Origin: an uncultured Reyranella sp.
Lineage (GTDB): Bacteria; Pseudomonadota; Alphaproteobacteria; Reyranellales; Reyranellaceae
Reading direction: 5' to 3'
Length of the DNA stretch: 64,000 nucleotides
Assembly (NCBI GenBank): GCA_937915145.1
Contig: CALDNT010000075.1
Coordinates: 36,265-100,264 of the forward strand
The notes beneath the pieces were generated by a model that ran no database searches, was not told the origin of the DNA, and saw only the letters and a list, made by a program, of their open reading frames with translations. How positions within the stretch are numbered: the stretch's first letter is position 1; every line of letters starts with the position of its first letter. Below, in pieces: positions 35,655-44,209 of the stretch. Both the position numbers and the translations under genes were made by a program.

Positions 35655-36587
35655 ATGAGCGCTTCCCCCAAGAACAACGTTCCGAAGAATCCGCCGCCGC
35701 TGCCTGCCGGCATGGACAATCCCTGGTACGATTTTGTGCCGTTTCCGAAGCGGCCAAGGCTCAACTGGCCCGGGAACGCCCGCGTCGCCTCGTTCGTGCT
35801 GCTGCATCTCGAATACTGGGAGCTGATGCCCGACGAGGCGAGCGTCAGGGACCCGCGCCACGTCGGCGAGTTCGGCAGTTTCACGCCCGACTATCGGACC
35901 TGGACCCAGCGCGACTACGGCAACCGGGTCGGCATTTTCCGGGTCCTCGACGTGCTCGACCGCTATCAGATCCGCGCCGGCGTGGCGGTGAACGCGCTGG
36001 CGGCCGAGCGCTATCCCTACCTGATCGAACAGTTCAAGCGGCGGAAGTACGAATTCATCGCCCACGGCCATTCGGCCAACCGCATGATCTCCTCGAAGAT
36101 GAGCGAGGCCGAGGAAAAGGCCGAGATTGCCAACTCGATCGCCGCGATCGAGAAGGCGGCGGGCGTCCGGCCGACCGGCTGGCTCGGCCAGGACTATGGC
36201 GAGAGCCGGCGCACGCCTCAGCTTCTGGCCGACGCCGGGCTCGACTACGTGCTCGACTGGCCGAACGACGATCAACCCTACCCGATGAAGGTCGGCCGCA
36301 AGTTCGTCTCGATGCCCAACCAGCCGGAATGGGACGACGTGCAGCAGCTCTGGCTCAGGCGCATTCCCACCACGCGCTATCCCGACCTGGTGGGCGAGGC
36401 CTTCGAACTGCTGCACCACGAGGGCGGCCAGGTCTTTAGCCTGTCGATCCATCCCTGGCTGATGGGCATGGCGCACCGCATCAAATATCTCGACGAGGCG
36501 CTGCGCCGGATCGAGCGTTTCGGCAACGTCTGGCACGCCACGCCGGCTGAGATCGCCAAACACTATGCCGACACGATGATGGGCTGA
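35655..36587 (+). CDS. Polysaccharide-deacetylase-family protein (PuuE-like), copy 2
   Basis: This 310-residue paralogue of the preceding gene shares RDYGNRVGIFRVLDVLDRYQ with it, followed by EFIAHGHSANRMISSKMSEA and a C-terminal SLSIHPWLMGMAHRIKYLDE. Like copy 1 it lacks a signal peptide and probably acts in the cytoplasm. The ATG begins 1 base after the copy 1 stop. The two may form a heteromeric enzyme or act on successive or related substrates. AGGAGGCG lies just upstream of the start, inside copy 1. Confidence 0.8.
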   Translation: MSASPKNNVPKNPPPLPAGMDNPWYDFVPFPKRPRLNWPGNARVASFVLLHLEYWELMPDEASVRDPRHVGEFGSFTPDYRTWTQRDYGNRVGIFRVLDVLDRYQIRAGVAVNALAAERYPYLIEQFKRRKYEFIAHGHSANRMISSKMSEAEEKAEIANSIAAIEKAAGVRPTGWLGQDYGESRRTPQLLADAGLDYVLDWPNDDQPYPMKVGRKFVSMPNQPEWDDVQQLWLRRIPTTRYPDLVGEAFELLHHEGGQVFSLSIHPWLMGMAHRIKYLDEALRRIERFGNVWHATPAEIAKHYADTMMG

Positions 36588-37152
36588 AATATTGGCTCCT
36601 CGCACGCCGGAAAGCCAATAACGGCGGGATTTTCGCCCGCTTACAGAGCCCACTCGAATGGGTCCAATGTTGTGCCCCGTGTTGGGCCGGATTCCGGGAT
36701 AAGCCCTGTTCCATTGGCTTTCGCGCGACTCCCGGTTTCTTCGTTGGCGCAATCCCCCGCGCGCCCTGTGCCCAGGGCGTCGTTAAGTGTCTGTTCCGGC
36801 GTCGTTATTCGGCGCGCGGTTGGGACGGGGTTGTTCTTGGGACTGTCCACGGGTCAGGACTCGAGGCGGCGGCACCCGTGGCTCTGGGCCTGTCCCGCGG
36901 GCGTGCCGCGAGGGGTCATGCCTGAAATGGAAAAGACCGGCGCAGTCCAAGCGCCAGCCTATACAAAATACTGTCATAAATTTGCGAAAATTGCAACTAA
37001 ATTTTTTTGACCAAGCCATGAACTCATAGGTCGCCTTTGGTCTGGCCTGAGTGGAGATGTCCGCTTCCGATGCCAAAGCGGACTCCGGTCGCATTCCCTG
37101 CCATGTCAGCAAAATGCCAACAGCAGACATCGGCCGTGAACAGATGCGATAG
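36588..37152. other. 565-bp convergent intergenic region
   Basis: No convincing gene lies here; open frames on both strands lack protein-like composition. Small stems occur: ATTGGC/GCCAAT at 36592-36597 and 36614-36619 just after the deacetylase stop, and CGCCCT/AGGGCG flanking GTGCCC near 36765. A markedly AT-rich patch (about 36960-37015, with a T7 run) stands out against the GC-rich surroundings. It could mark a terminator, a small RNA or a remnant of transferred DNA. Confidence 0.4.
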
Positions 37153-38004
37153 CTAACGCCGCGGCGTCCTTCCGCGTATGCGGTCGAAGCCCTGCTTGAT
37201 CGCGGCGAAGCGCCTGTCGATCATGGCTTCGTGCTCGGTGTCGGTGAAGATGTAGGGCCAGTCATTTTCGATGGCCTCGCGAACCAGTTCGCCGACATAA
37301 AGCGGATCGATGCCATTGTTGGTCCGGTGCTGGAATGCCTTGAAGGCATCGGCGACCGGTCCTTCTGTCGGCGGCAGACTGCCGATCTTCCCGGCGAACC
37401 GCCGCGGCACGTTGCGACGGAAATTCACGATCTGAGTGCGGACGACGCCCGGACACAACACGGATACCCCGATTCTCCGCGGCGCGAGCGCCTTGCGCAG
37501 TCCTTCGGACAGAGCCACCACTCCATATTTGCTCACGTCATACTGCGGACTTCCTCCAGCAATCAGCCCGAAGACGGACGCCGTGGAAACAATTTGGCCT
37601 CCTTCGCCGTGCGCCTCGATCAACGGACCGAAAATCTCGATGCCCCAAATCACCGCCATCAGATTGACGCCGAGAACCCAATCCCAACCTGCATCTGTCC
37701 AATGACCATAACCCCGACCGCCGGCGACCCCCGCATTGTTGACGAGAATATGGACCCTGCCGTACCGCGCCACGGTGGCGTCCGCTGCGGCCTGGAGTTC
37801 TGCTTTAAGCGATACATCCGCTCTCACGCCGTCAACGTCGGCGTTGGTCAATTTCAATTTCGCTACCGCCGCAGCTAACGCCTCTTCCTCGATGTCGCAT
37901 AACATGACCTTCACCCCCGCCTGCGACAGCGCCGTGGCGATCCCTAATCCGATGCCTGAAGCTGCTCCGGTGACGAAGGCCGTCCGTCCGGTAAGGTCTT
38001 GCAT
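37153..38004 (-). CDS. SDR-family oxidoreductase
   Basis: This 283-residue classical short-chain dehydrogenase has cofactor motif TGAASGIG near residues 13-20, an acidic residue after the second strand (MLCDIEEEAL, suggesting NAD), NNAG in the middle and active-site YDVSK. The long C-terminal tail (LPPTEGPVADAFKAFQHRTN, then WPYIFTDTEHEAMIDRRFAA) is a hallmark of an SDR group often annotated near lipid or aromatic catabolism. The substrate is unknown. The start at 38004 is preceded by GGAAAC; the open frame to 38049 adds 15 unlikely residues. It is similar in layout to the next minus-strand gene. Confidence 0.87.
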   Translation of the reverse strand: MQDLTGRTAFVTGAASGIGLGIATALSQAGVKVMLCDIEEEALAAAVAKLKLTNADVDGVRADVSLKAELQAAADATVARYGRVHILVNNAGVAGGRGYGHWTDAGWDWVLGVNLMAVIWGIEIFGPLIEAHGEGGQIVSTASVFGLIAGGSPQYDVSKYGVVALSEGLRKALAPRRIGVSVLCPGVVRTQIVNFRRNVPRRFAGKIGSLPPTEGPVADAFKAFQHRTNNGIDPLYVGELVREAIENDWPYIFTDTEHEAMIDRRFAAIKQGFDRIRGRTPRR

Positions 38005-38243
38005 GTGCGTGTTTCCGTTGCTTTTGCAATTGGCCTTGGCAGATACCATCTGGGTTCGCTGAGTTTACAGTACATAGGCTTAAAGGCGCGCCCGCTCTGT
38101 CCGGTTTAGGTCAGGAGCCGAAGTGACGACCAGTCGGCGTCATGTCCGGTCAACTTTCACGAACAGACATCCTCAAGGGCCGGCAGGAGGTCTCAAAGGT
38201 GCCAGCAGTGGAAGCAAGCTGCGGTCAGGGCTGGCCACACGCG

Positions 38244-39077
38244 CTAGTACGGCGTTGCCCAGCGGGTCTCGAGTTCCGCCTCGATGCGGCGGTGGCGCGC
38301 CCGGATCACATCGACCGGCACCGCGCTCACGAAGGCGTAGAAGGTCTTGTTCCGGATCGCATCGATCACCCGCTCGCCGACCAGCTTGGGATCGATGCCG
38401 GTCCGCGCCAGGCGCTCCGCCATAACCGCCTCGGCGGTCGGATGCAGCTGCGGGCCGCCCAGGTGATCCGGCCGATGGCGCGCGCCTTGCGCCAGGTTGG
38501 TGGCGATCGGACCCGGGCACAGCGCGGTCACGCCGACGTTGGTGCCCTCGAGTTCGTGCTCCAGCGCCTCCGACAGCGACAGCACGGCAAACTTGCTCAT
38601 CGAATACGGACCTTGATGGGTGCCGCGGCGATTCTGCGTGGCGGCAACCGAGGCGGTGTTGACGACATGCCCGGCCTCGCCGTGCTTCAGGATCGCCGGC
38701 ACGAAGTGCCGGATGCCGTGGATGACGCCCCAGACATTGACGCCGATGACGAACGCCCAGTCGGCCACCGGCACGTCCACCAGCCGGGTGCCATGCATCG
38801 GCACGCCGGCATTGTTGCAGGCGATGTGGAGCTTGCCGAAGCGGCGCTCGGCTTCGGCCAGCGCGTGGATCACCGACTGCTCCTGAGTGACATCGATCCT
38901 GACCGGAAGCACTTGCTTGTTGGTGCCGGACAGCTGGTGTGCCGCCTGCTCCACGGCGTCCTTCTCGATGTCGGCCATCACCACGTTGGCGCCAGCTTCG
39001 GCCAGAGCCGTGGCGATGCCGAAGCCGATGCCGGAGGCGGCACCGGTGACGATGGCTGTCTTGCCGGAAATCTCCAT
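38244..39077 (-). CDS. SDR-family oxidoreductase
   Basis: This 277-residue classical SDR is closely similar in plan to its neighbour: TGAASGIGFGIATALAEAG at the N-terminus, DIEKD after the second strand, NNAGVPMHG, and an intact active site GPYSMSKFAVLSLSEALEHE. The C-terminus (FVSAVPVDVIRARHRRIEAE) is the same group-specific tail. The start at 39077 follows GGAGGTCATGGGCC. The 239-bp gap to the other SDR gene suggests separate promoters, and the pair probably arose by duplication. Reaction unknown. Confidence 0.88.
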   Translation of the reverse strand: MEISGKTAIVTGAASGIGFGIATALAEAGANVVMADIEKDAVEQAAHQLSGTNKQVLPVRIDVTQEQSVIHALAEAERRFGKLHIACNNAGVPMHGTRLVDVPVADWAFVIGVNVWGVIHGIRHFVPAILKHGEAGHVVNTASVAATQNRRGTHQGPYSMSKFAVLSLSEALEHELEGTNVGVTALCPGPIATNLAQGARHRPDHLGGPQLHPTAEAVMAERLARTGIDPKLVGERVIDAIRNKTFYAFVSAVPVDVIRARHRRIEAELETRWATPY

Positions 39078-39256
39078 GGCCCATGACCTCCAGAGGCGTC
39101 GCAGCGCAATCGTTGCGTCGCCCATGCTAGAGCACCCGCGTAGCCTTTGAACAGGGCGCCAAACGCGCCCTTCGTCATCGGCTCCAAGCTGGGCTACAGT
39201 CGCCCGGCAAGTTCGGATAGCCTTTCGGATAGCCTACGGGTGAGGAGACGCGAGCC

Positions 39257-40132
39257 ATGCGCACGAGCTTTTCCGTCAACGACATGACCATCCACCGGAT
39301 CGTCGAGCAGGAGAGCGGCTTCACATCGATGCTCGACTTCCTGCCGACATTGTCAAAAGAAACCCTCGACGAGAACCTCGCCTGGCTGGCGCCCGGCGGC
39401 TATGACAGCGCAAGCGGGAATGTCGTGCTGTGCTTCCAGTCGTATGTCGTCAAGACGCCGCACCATAACGTTCTGGTCGATAGCTGCATCGGCAACGACA
39501 AGAACTTCCCGCAGCGGCCGACCTGGAACAAGAAGACCGACAGCAACTGGATGAATGCGCTGAAGGCGGCCGGCCTCGGGGTCGAGGACATCGATTTCGT
39601 GATGTGCACGCATCTGCACGTCGATCACGTCGGCTGGAACACGCGGCTGGAGAATGGCCGCTGGGTCCCGACCTTTCCGAAGGCGCGCTACCTGTTTTCG
39701 AAGAAAGAATACACCTATTGGAGCGAGATCCATCGCAAGACGCCGCTCGACCAGATCACCGACAGCGTGCTGCCGATCATCGAGGCCAACCGGGCCGAAT
39801 TGGTCAGCAGCGATCATGCGCTCAACGACCATATCCGATTGAGCCCGACCCCGGGCCACACGCCCGACCATTTCGCGGTCTGCGCCGGCAAGGGCAGCGA
39901 CGCCGCGGTGTTCACCGGCGATCTGATCCACTCGCCGATCCAGGCGCGCTATCCCGAGTTGGTCATGCGCGTCGACACCGACCGCGACCAGGCCGTCCGG
40001 ACGCGCCGGGGTTTCCTCGAGCGCTACTGCGACACCGACACGTTGTGCTGCACGATGCACTTCCCGTCGCCCTCAGTCGGCCATCTCAAGCGCTGGGGCA
40101 ACGGCTTCCGCCTGGAATACGCAAAATCCTGA
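39257..40132 (+). CDS. MBL-fold metallo-hydrolase
   Basis: This soluble 291-residue metallo-beta-lactamase-fold hydrolase has the zinc-binding THLHVDHVG motif near residues 118-126, a second metal His in PTPGHTPDHFAVC and a bridging Asp in AVFTGDLIHSP. The C-terminal MHFPSPSVGHLKRWG supplies the last His. This subfamily includes lactonases and related esterases; the substrate is unknown. No signal peptide is seen. It stands alone between the SDR pair and the BaiN-like gene. Confidence 0.87.
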   Translation: MRTSFSVNDMTIHRIVEQESGFTSMLDFLPTLSKETLDENLAWLAPGGYDSASGNVVLCFQSYVVKTPHHNVLVDSCIGNDKNFPQRPTWNKKTDSNWMNALKAAGLGVEDIDFVMCTHLHVDHVGWNTRLENGRWVPTFPKARYLFSKKEYTYWSEIHRKTPLDQITDSVLPIIEANRAELVSSDHALNDHIRLSPTPGHTPDHFAVCAGKGSDAAVFTGDLIHSPIQARYPELVMRVDTDRDQAVRTRRGFLERYCDTDTLCCTMHFPSPSVGHLKRWGNGFRLEYAKS

Positions 40133-40364
40133 AGGCGCGGAACTGTCGGCGTTGGGCCTGCGGCGCCATCCTTGTCGCGAATGTCGTGAGGTAATCTCAG
40201 CGCAGGGTGGAGGAATCGCCAGCTTGGCGTTGCTCAGGCAACTGCGCCGGTGGTGACGTGCGCCCGTGACCGCTTCGGGCCGTTCGCACCCCTCTCGTCA
40301 TGTCACCATCTATCCGCTTTGGCAGCAGTTCGGACATGCCGGTCATCGGTTGTGGATTCAGTCC

Positions 40365-41519
40365 CTACACCGCCTCGCCCGCCACCCAGCCGCTCGACCA
40401 CGCCCACTGGAAATTGTAGCCGCCCAACCAGCCGGTGACGTCGACTGCCTCGCCGATGGCGTAGAGGCCCGGCACCTTCTTGGCCTCCATCGTCTTCGAC
40501 GAAAGTTCGTTGGTGTCGATGCCGCCCACCGTGACCTCGGCCTTGGCGTAGCCTTCGGTGCCGGTCGGCGTCACGTGCCAGCGCTTGAGTTCCGCCGCCA
40601 GCGTCTCGAGGTCCCTGTCGCGGCGCTCGCCGATCACGCCCTCCGGCGCCAGCGCTTGGGCAAGGCGATCGGGCATGAGATCGCCGACGATGTTGCGTAG
40701 CTCGGCCTTGGGCCTGAGCCGCTTGCGGCCCTTCAGGAAGGTCGCGGCGTCGCTGTCCGGCAGCAGGTCGATGGCGAGCTCCTGGCCCGGACGCCAGTAG
40801 GACGAGATCTGCAGGATCGCCGGGCCCGACAGGCCGCGGTGGGTGAACAGCATGGCCTCGCGGAAGCTCGTGCGGCCCAGGCTGGCCACGACATCGAGCG
40901 CCACGCCGGCGATATCCGGCACCCGCGCCGTGAACGGCACGAGTCCCGGCTGCGTCTCGACGATCTCGAGGCCGAAGCGGCGCGCGGTCTCATACGCGAA
41001 GCCCGAGGCGCCCATCTTGGGAATCGACAGGCCGCCGGTGGCAAGCACTACCGACTCTGCGTCGAAATCGCCGTGATCGGTGCGGACCGAGAAGCGGTCG
41101 GATTTTTCGATGTTTGTGATGCGATGTGCCACGCGGACATCGACGCCCACGGCCGCACACTCTTCCAGCAGCATGGCAACGATCTGGCGTGCCGAGCCGT
41201 CGCAGAACAGCTGGCCCAGCGTCTTTTCGTGCCAGGCGATGCCGTGCTTTTCCACCAGGGCGATGAAATCGTGCTGGGTGTAGCGGGCCAGCGCCGATTT
41301 GCAGAAATGCGGATTGGCCGACAGGAACGCCTCGGGCCGGCTGTCCGTATTGGTGAAATTGCAGCGCCCGCCACCCGAGATCAGGATCTTCTTGCCGACC
41401 TTCTCGGCGTGATCGAGCAGCAGCACGCGGCGCCCGCGCTGGCCGGCGCGGATGGCACACATCAGGCCGGCGGCGCCGGCGCCTGCGACCACGACATCGA
41501 ACGCCTGGTTCCGGCTCAC
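40365..41519 (-). CDS. BaiN/HI0933-like flavoprotein
   Basis: This 384-residue NAD(P)/FAD-dependent oxidoreductase belongs to the HI0933/BaiN family (TIGR00275-type). Features are FDVVVAGAGAAGLMCAIRAG at the N-terminus and the family signature KVGKKILISGGGRCNFTN, then VVLATGGLSIPKMGASGFAY. The C-terminal AEVTVGGIDTNELSSKTMEA and LYAIGEAVDVTGWLGGYNFQ close the FAD site. Physiological substrates are mostly unknown. The start is the GTG at 41519, which overlaps the crcB stop (GTGA); the longer frame to 41627 lies inside crcB. Confidence 0.9.
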   Translation of the reverse strand: MSRNQAFDVVVAGAGAAGLMCAIRAGQRGRRVLLLDHAEKVGKKILISGGGRCNFTNTDSRPEAFLSANPHFCKSALARYTQHDFIALVEKHGIAWHEKTLGQLFCDGSARQIVAMLLEECAAVGVDVRVAHRITNIEKSDRFSVRTDHGDFDAESVVLATGGLSIPKMGASGFAYETARRFGLEIVETQPGLVPFTARVPDIAGVALDVVASLGRTSFREAMLFTHRGLSGPAILQISSYWRPGQELAIDLLPDSDAATFLKGRKRLRPKAELRNIVGDLMPDRLAQALAPEGVIGERRDRDLETLAAELKRWHVTPTGTEGYAKAEVTVGGIDTNELSSKTMEAKKVPGLYAIGEAVDVTGWLGGYNFQWAWSSGWVAGEAV

Positions 41520-41896
41520 GCCAGGGCCTTGCCCATGATCCACAGCGCCAATGCCAGCCCGGCGATCGCACCCGCCACCGAGCCGCCGACATAGAGTACG
41601 GCCAGCAGATGCTCGTGACGTTCCCACAGCAACACGGCATCGAGCGAGAAGGCGGAGAAGGTCGTAAAGCCGCCCATGACCCCCGTCGCCAGGAACAGGC
41701 GCAGATGACCCGCCGCGCCCAGGCGTTCGGCGAACCAGCCGATGATCAGGCCCATCACCAGCGAACCCAGAATGTTGATCGTCAGCGTGTGCCAGGGGAA
41801 ATGCGTGCCCATCAGGCGCGCCACCCAGATGTTCATGCCGTGACGCGCGGCACCGCCGACGCCCGCCCCGACAAAAACCACCAGATATCCCAGCAT
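41516..41896 (-). CDS. crcB: Fluoride channel CrcB/Fluc
   Basis: This 126-residue inner-membrane fluoride exporter has four spans and works as a dual-topology dimer. Recognisable pieces are GAGVGGAARHGMNIW and HTLTINILGSLVMGLIIGWF, with the pore motif GVMGGFTTFSAFSLDAVLLW. The start at 41896 is preceded by GGAAGGGGATAAGG; the ORF to 42073 includes unlikely sequence from the neighbouring gene. I see no clear fluoride-riboswitch-like sequence in the 28 bp upstream. It is translationally coupled to the BaiN-like flavoprotein. Confidence 0.93.
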   Translation of the reverse strand: MLGYLVVFVGAGVGGAARHGMNIWVARLMGTHFPWHTLTINILGSLVMGLIIGWFAERLGAAGHLRLFLATGVMGGFTTFSAFSLDAVLLWERHEHLLAVLYVGGSVAGAIAGLALALWIMGKALA

Positions 41897-41924
41897 GCCC
41901 TTATCCCCTTCCGCCGTCGTCTGC

Positions 41925-42392
41925 CTATGGCCTTGCCGGCCGAAATTCCTGGTTGGGAAAAGCCGAGGATCCGTCCGGCACCTTGATGACGATAGCCGGC
42001 AGGCCGGCGCTGCGATGGCAGGCGTTACAGGCATCGGTGAGCTGCCGGTACGCCGCGTCGAAGGCTGCGCCATCCCTGGCCTTCACCGCCTTCTCGATTT
42101 CTTCGAGCGGTTGCTTCACCGTTGCCGCCATGAGCTGCGCGACATCGAAATCCCGCCACTTCGGAATGTGCTTCTCGACGTTCTCGAGCGATTCCTCGAG
42201 TTCGTGTTGGGCGAAATCGGCGTAGGCCCAGTTGCGCACCTCGCCAGCAAGGCCGAGCTTGAGATGCCGCGGCTGCACGGTCATGACCATGAGGTCGCCC
42301 ATGCCGGGCTGGTAGGGAGGTGGCGCCTGCGCCGCCGCCCCAAGCGGCAGAGTCGTCGCGAACGCCATCGCCGCCACACGCAGATTGGCCAT
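41925..42392 (-). CDS. Exported protein with one c-type haem motif
   Basis: This 155-residue protein has a signal peptide (MANLRVAAMAFATTLPLGAA, cleaved near AQA). A helical body follows (WAYADFAQHELEESLENVEK, then LEEIEKAVKARDGAAFDAAY), with a single CNACH haem-attachment motif near residue 124. A helical domain with a C-terminal CxxCH recalls cytochrome c', but the 30-residue extension after CNACH is unusual for that family. It probably carries electrons or binds a ligand in the periplasm. It lies between the SDR gene (12 bp) and crcB (28 bp) on the same strand. Confidence 0.8.
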   Translation of the reverse strand: MANLRVAAMAFATTLPLGAAAQAPPPYQPGMGDLMVMTVQPRHLKLGLAGEVRNWAYADFAQHELEESLENVEKHIPKWRDFDVAQLMAATVKQPLEEIEKAVKARDGAAFDAAYRQLTDACNACHRSAGLPAIVIKVPDGSSAFPNQEFRPARP

Positions 42393-42403
42393 GATCGCCT
42401 CCC

Positions 42404-43156
42404 TCACGTCAGGAATTCGCCGCCGTTCACATGGATGGTCTGGCCGGTGATGAAAGTGCCCTCGGGGCCGGTCAGCAGACGGACCATGGCGGCGATCTCG
42501 TCCACCGTGCCGAAGCGCTTGAGCGGAATCGGGCGACTGACGCGGTTGGGCGGCGCCGCTCCGGCCGAGGCGCCGCGCGCCGTGTCGATGGCGCCGGGCG
42601 AGATGGCGTTGCAGGTGATGCGGTGCGGGGCGAGTTCGACCGCCAGCGCGCGCATGAGTCCTTCGAGACCCGACTTGGAGGCCGAGACGTGGCAGCGATT
42701 GGGGGTGCCGATATGGGTCGAGATACCGGACAGGCCCACAATGGCGCCGCCGCCGCGCGCCACCATCTGCGGCGCGATCGCCTTGGCGAGCAGGAAGGCC
42801 CCGTCGAGCGCGACCGACATGATCTCGCGCCATTCGTCGAACGACATGTCGAGGAACGGCGTCTGGCGCCTGAGGCCGGCATTGCTCACCAGGATGTCGA
42901 CGCCACCGAACTTTGCCGCCGCTTCAGCGGCTAGCCGCGGTGCGACCGCGGGGTCCGACACGTCGCCCATCGCCGCCATGGCCTTGCCGCCGGCCGCCTC
43001 GATTTCGCCGACCACACCGTCGACGGCTGCCTTGTCGGCGCGGCCGTTGACCACGATGGCGGCACCGTCGCGGGCAAGCGCCAACGCGATGCCGCGGCCG
43101 ATATTCTTGCCGGCACCGGTGACGAGCGCGACTTTGCCTTGCAGGGGAAGTGACAT
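42404..43156 (-). CDS. SDR-fold protein lacking the active-site tyrosine
   Basis: This 250-residue FabG-like SDR has TGAGKNIG at the cofactor site (13-20), SNAG near 91-94, Ser in GLSGIS and Lys at 161. The YxxxK tyrosine position reads V157, with H156 beside it (RCHVSASKSG). The C-terminal FITGQTIHVNGGEFLT is normal. Either the His substitutes in catalysis or the protein has another role. It starts at ATG 43156. The first 19 bases of the gene and about 39 bases upstream recur as a direct repeat at 44853-44910. Confidence 0.85.
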   Translation of the reverse strand: MSLPLQGKVALVTGAGKNIGRGIALALARDGAAIVVNGRADKAAVDGVVGEIEAAGGKAMAAMGDVSDPAVAPRLAAEAAAKFGGVDILVSNAGLRRQTPFLDMSFDEWREIMSVALDGAFLLAKAIAPQMVARGGGAIVGLSGISTHIGTPNRCHVSASKSGLEGLMRALAVELAPHRITCNAISPGAIDTARGASAGAAPPNRVSRPIPLKRFGTVDEIAAMVRLLTGPEGTFITGQTIHVNGGEFLT

Positions 43157-43195
43157 GAAATCTCCAGAACCAGGGTTTGGGCAACCCTAGCGGAG
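43138..43195. repeat. Direct repeat, copy A (start of the SDR gene)
   Basis: These 58 bp match 44853-44910 in the same orientation with 6 mismatches by my alignment (about 90%). Copy A covers the SDR start codon, its first codons and its upstream leader. It reads CTTGCAGGGGAAGTGACATG at its left end. The copies bracket a 1.66-kb low-coding segment. Confidence 0.8.
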
Positions 43196-43362
43196 ATCAG
43201 TCGGGAAAGTCGAAGTCTTCGTCGTCGCTCCTTGTGCCGGCCGTCTCGAACCAGTCGGGCCCGAGCAGGCTGATGGGGCTTTCCGGCGCTTCAGAACGGC
43301 CAAGGGCTTGCCCGCATATTCGACAAATGGTGCCGACCTCGACGGCTTTTATTTCAGCATCC

Positions 43363-43587
43363 CTAGCCGCCGAGACTGTCCGGCTCCGGCGCCTGTCTGG
43401 GCGCGTGCTCGCCCTGGATGGTTCGCGGATGCTGTTGATGAAGGTAGACCGCCAGCTTCTCGCGAGCGCCCTTGCCGCCCAACCTGACGGCCGCCTCGAA
43501 CACATCCCGCTGCGCGCGTCTTGGCAGGTCGCCCCAATTTGCAGCGATGGCCCGGCCGAGGGCAATCATGAGCTTGTTGGAAGCCAT
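43363..43587 (-). CDS. Small conserved-looking hypothetical protein
   Basis: This 74-residue protein, MASNKLMIALGRAIAANWGD followed by LPRRAQRDVFEAAVRLGG and ending EPDSLGG, looks like a small family common in rhizobia and relatives, of unknown function. It is helical and soluble, with no motif I can assign. The start at 43587 is the only reasonable ATG. It lies inside the segment bounded by the direct repeats, upstream of the SDR gene on the same strand. Confidence 0.6.
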   Translation of the reverse strand: MASNKLMIALGRAIAANWGDLPRRAQRDVFEAAVRLGGKGAREKLAVYLHQQHPRTIQGEHAPRQAPEPDSLGG

Positions 43588-43886
43588 TCGGTCACCTCAT
43601 CAACGACAAGATCCAGAGAGCACCTGCGCCAACCCGGCGTCAGGCACCGGCTGGCGTTGGCCAGAGACAATCCTAAAGCGTCACCTGAAAGAAAAAGCCC
43701 CGCGAAGTCCTCAACCCTCACGAAGCTTCTTATATGTTGAGAGTGCGTCGCGATTTATCGGTATCGCGTCACCGATACTGCTTAGGCGGAGTCATTGGCG
43801 GCCCTCCTTCCCGACTGATAAGTTGATAGTGCGCTGCAGCCGGGCTGAAACAAGCCAGCAATGCTGTCCCATCGCCCGCACCAGGA

Positions 43887-44030
43887 TCAATGACCATGAC
43901 GCCAGCCGCCTCGATACTGGACCGGCTGCTTGGGCTTCCAGTCTTGCGCCAGCCTCTGTGCTTCGGCGATCTGCGCGGGCGTCATTCTGGCGACGACGAT
44001 GTCACGGTCCGCGATGGCCATCTCATGGTT
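43887..44030 (-). pseudogene. Remnant of a Sel1-repeat protein C-terminus
   Basis: The minus-strand reading RDIVVARMTPAQIAEAQRLA followed by QDWKPK is the typical C-terminal end of Sel1/TPR-repeat proteins of alphaproteobacteria, where it normally follows several repeats. Here nothing repeat-like precedes it. The open frame continues to 44192, but its upstream residues look random. It is best read as the tail of a deleted or decayed gene; a tiny independent gene is possible but less likely. Confidence 0.45.
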
Positions 44031-44120
44031 CCGATTTTCATCTGACGGGAACCTCGACGCCGCGAGGCTCAGCAACGTGTGCGCCAGGGTCTGAACCCGA
44101 GGAACGAACGTTTCCCGGAC

Positions 44121-44148
44121 TCCGCACGTCCGCACGTCCGCACGTCCG
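44121..44148. repeat. 8-bp tandem repeat (TCCGCACG)n
   Basis: Three exact copies of TCCGCACG (44121-44144) and a partial fourth lie just upstream of the NHLP precursor leader. Tandem arrays of this size can change copy number by slippage. No function is evident. Confidence 0.6.
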
Positions 44149-44193
44149 CGGTTGATGTCACCGGTAGAGCGGTTCCAGCATGTCTGCCTCAAT

Positions 44194-44209
44194 ATTGAAT
44201 AATATCAAT
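44194..44209. promoter_or_regulatory. AT-rich inverted repeat upstream of the NHLP precursor
   Basis: ATTGA-ATAATA-TCAAT is a short inverted repeat in an AT-rich patch about 140 bp before the precursor start codon. It may be an operator or part of a promoter; no assigned regulator lies nearby. Confidence 0.3.

Noticed and set aside
36783..37130. 115-aa minus-strand frame in the intergenic gap
   Set aside because: Composition is mixed and unlike a protein, and there is no ribosome-binding site.
43197..43565. 122-aa minus-strand frame ending FETAGTRSDDEDFDFPD with a CRICG motif
   Set aside because: Its first half overlaps the better 74-aa gene and no start codon exists after that gene's stop; the tail looks protein-like, so it may be a fragment, but I cannot support a gene.
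44121..44148. Possible CRISPR-like array
   Set aside because: The 8-bp units are contiguous with no spacers, so this is a simple tandem repeat; no cas gene is present.
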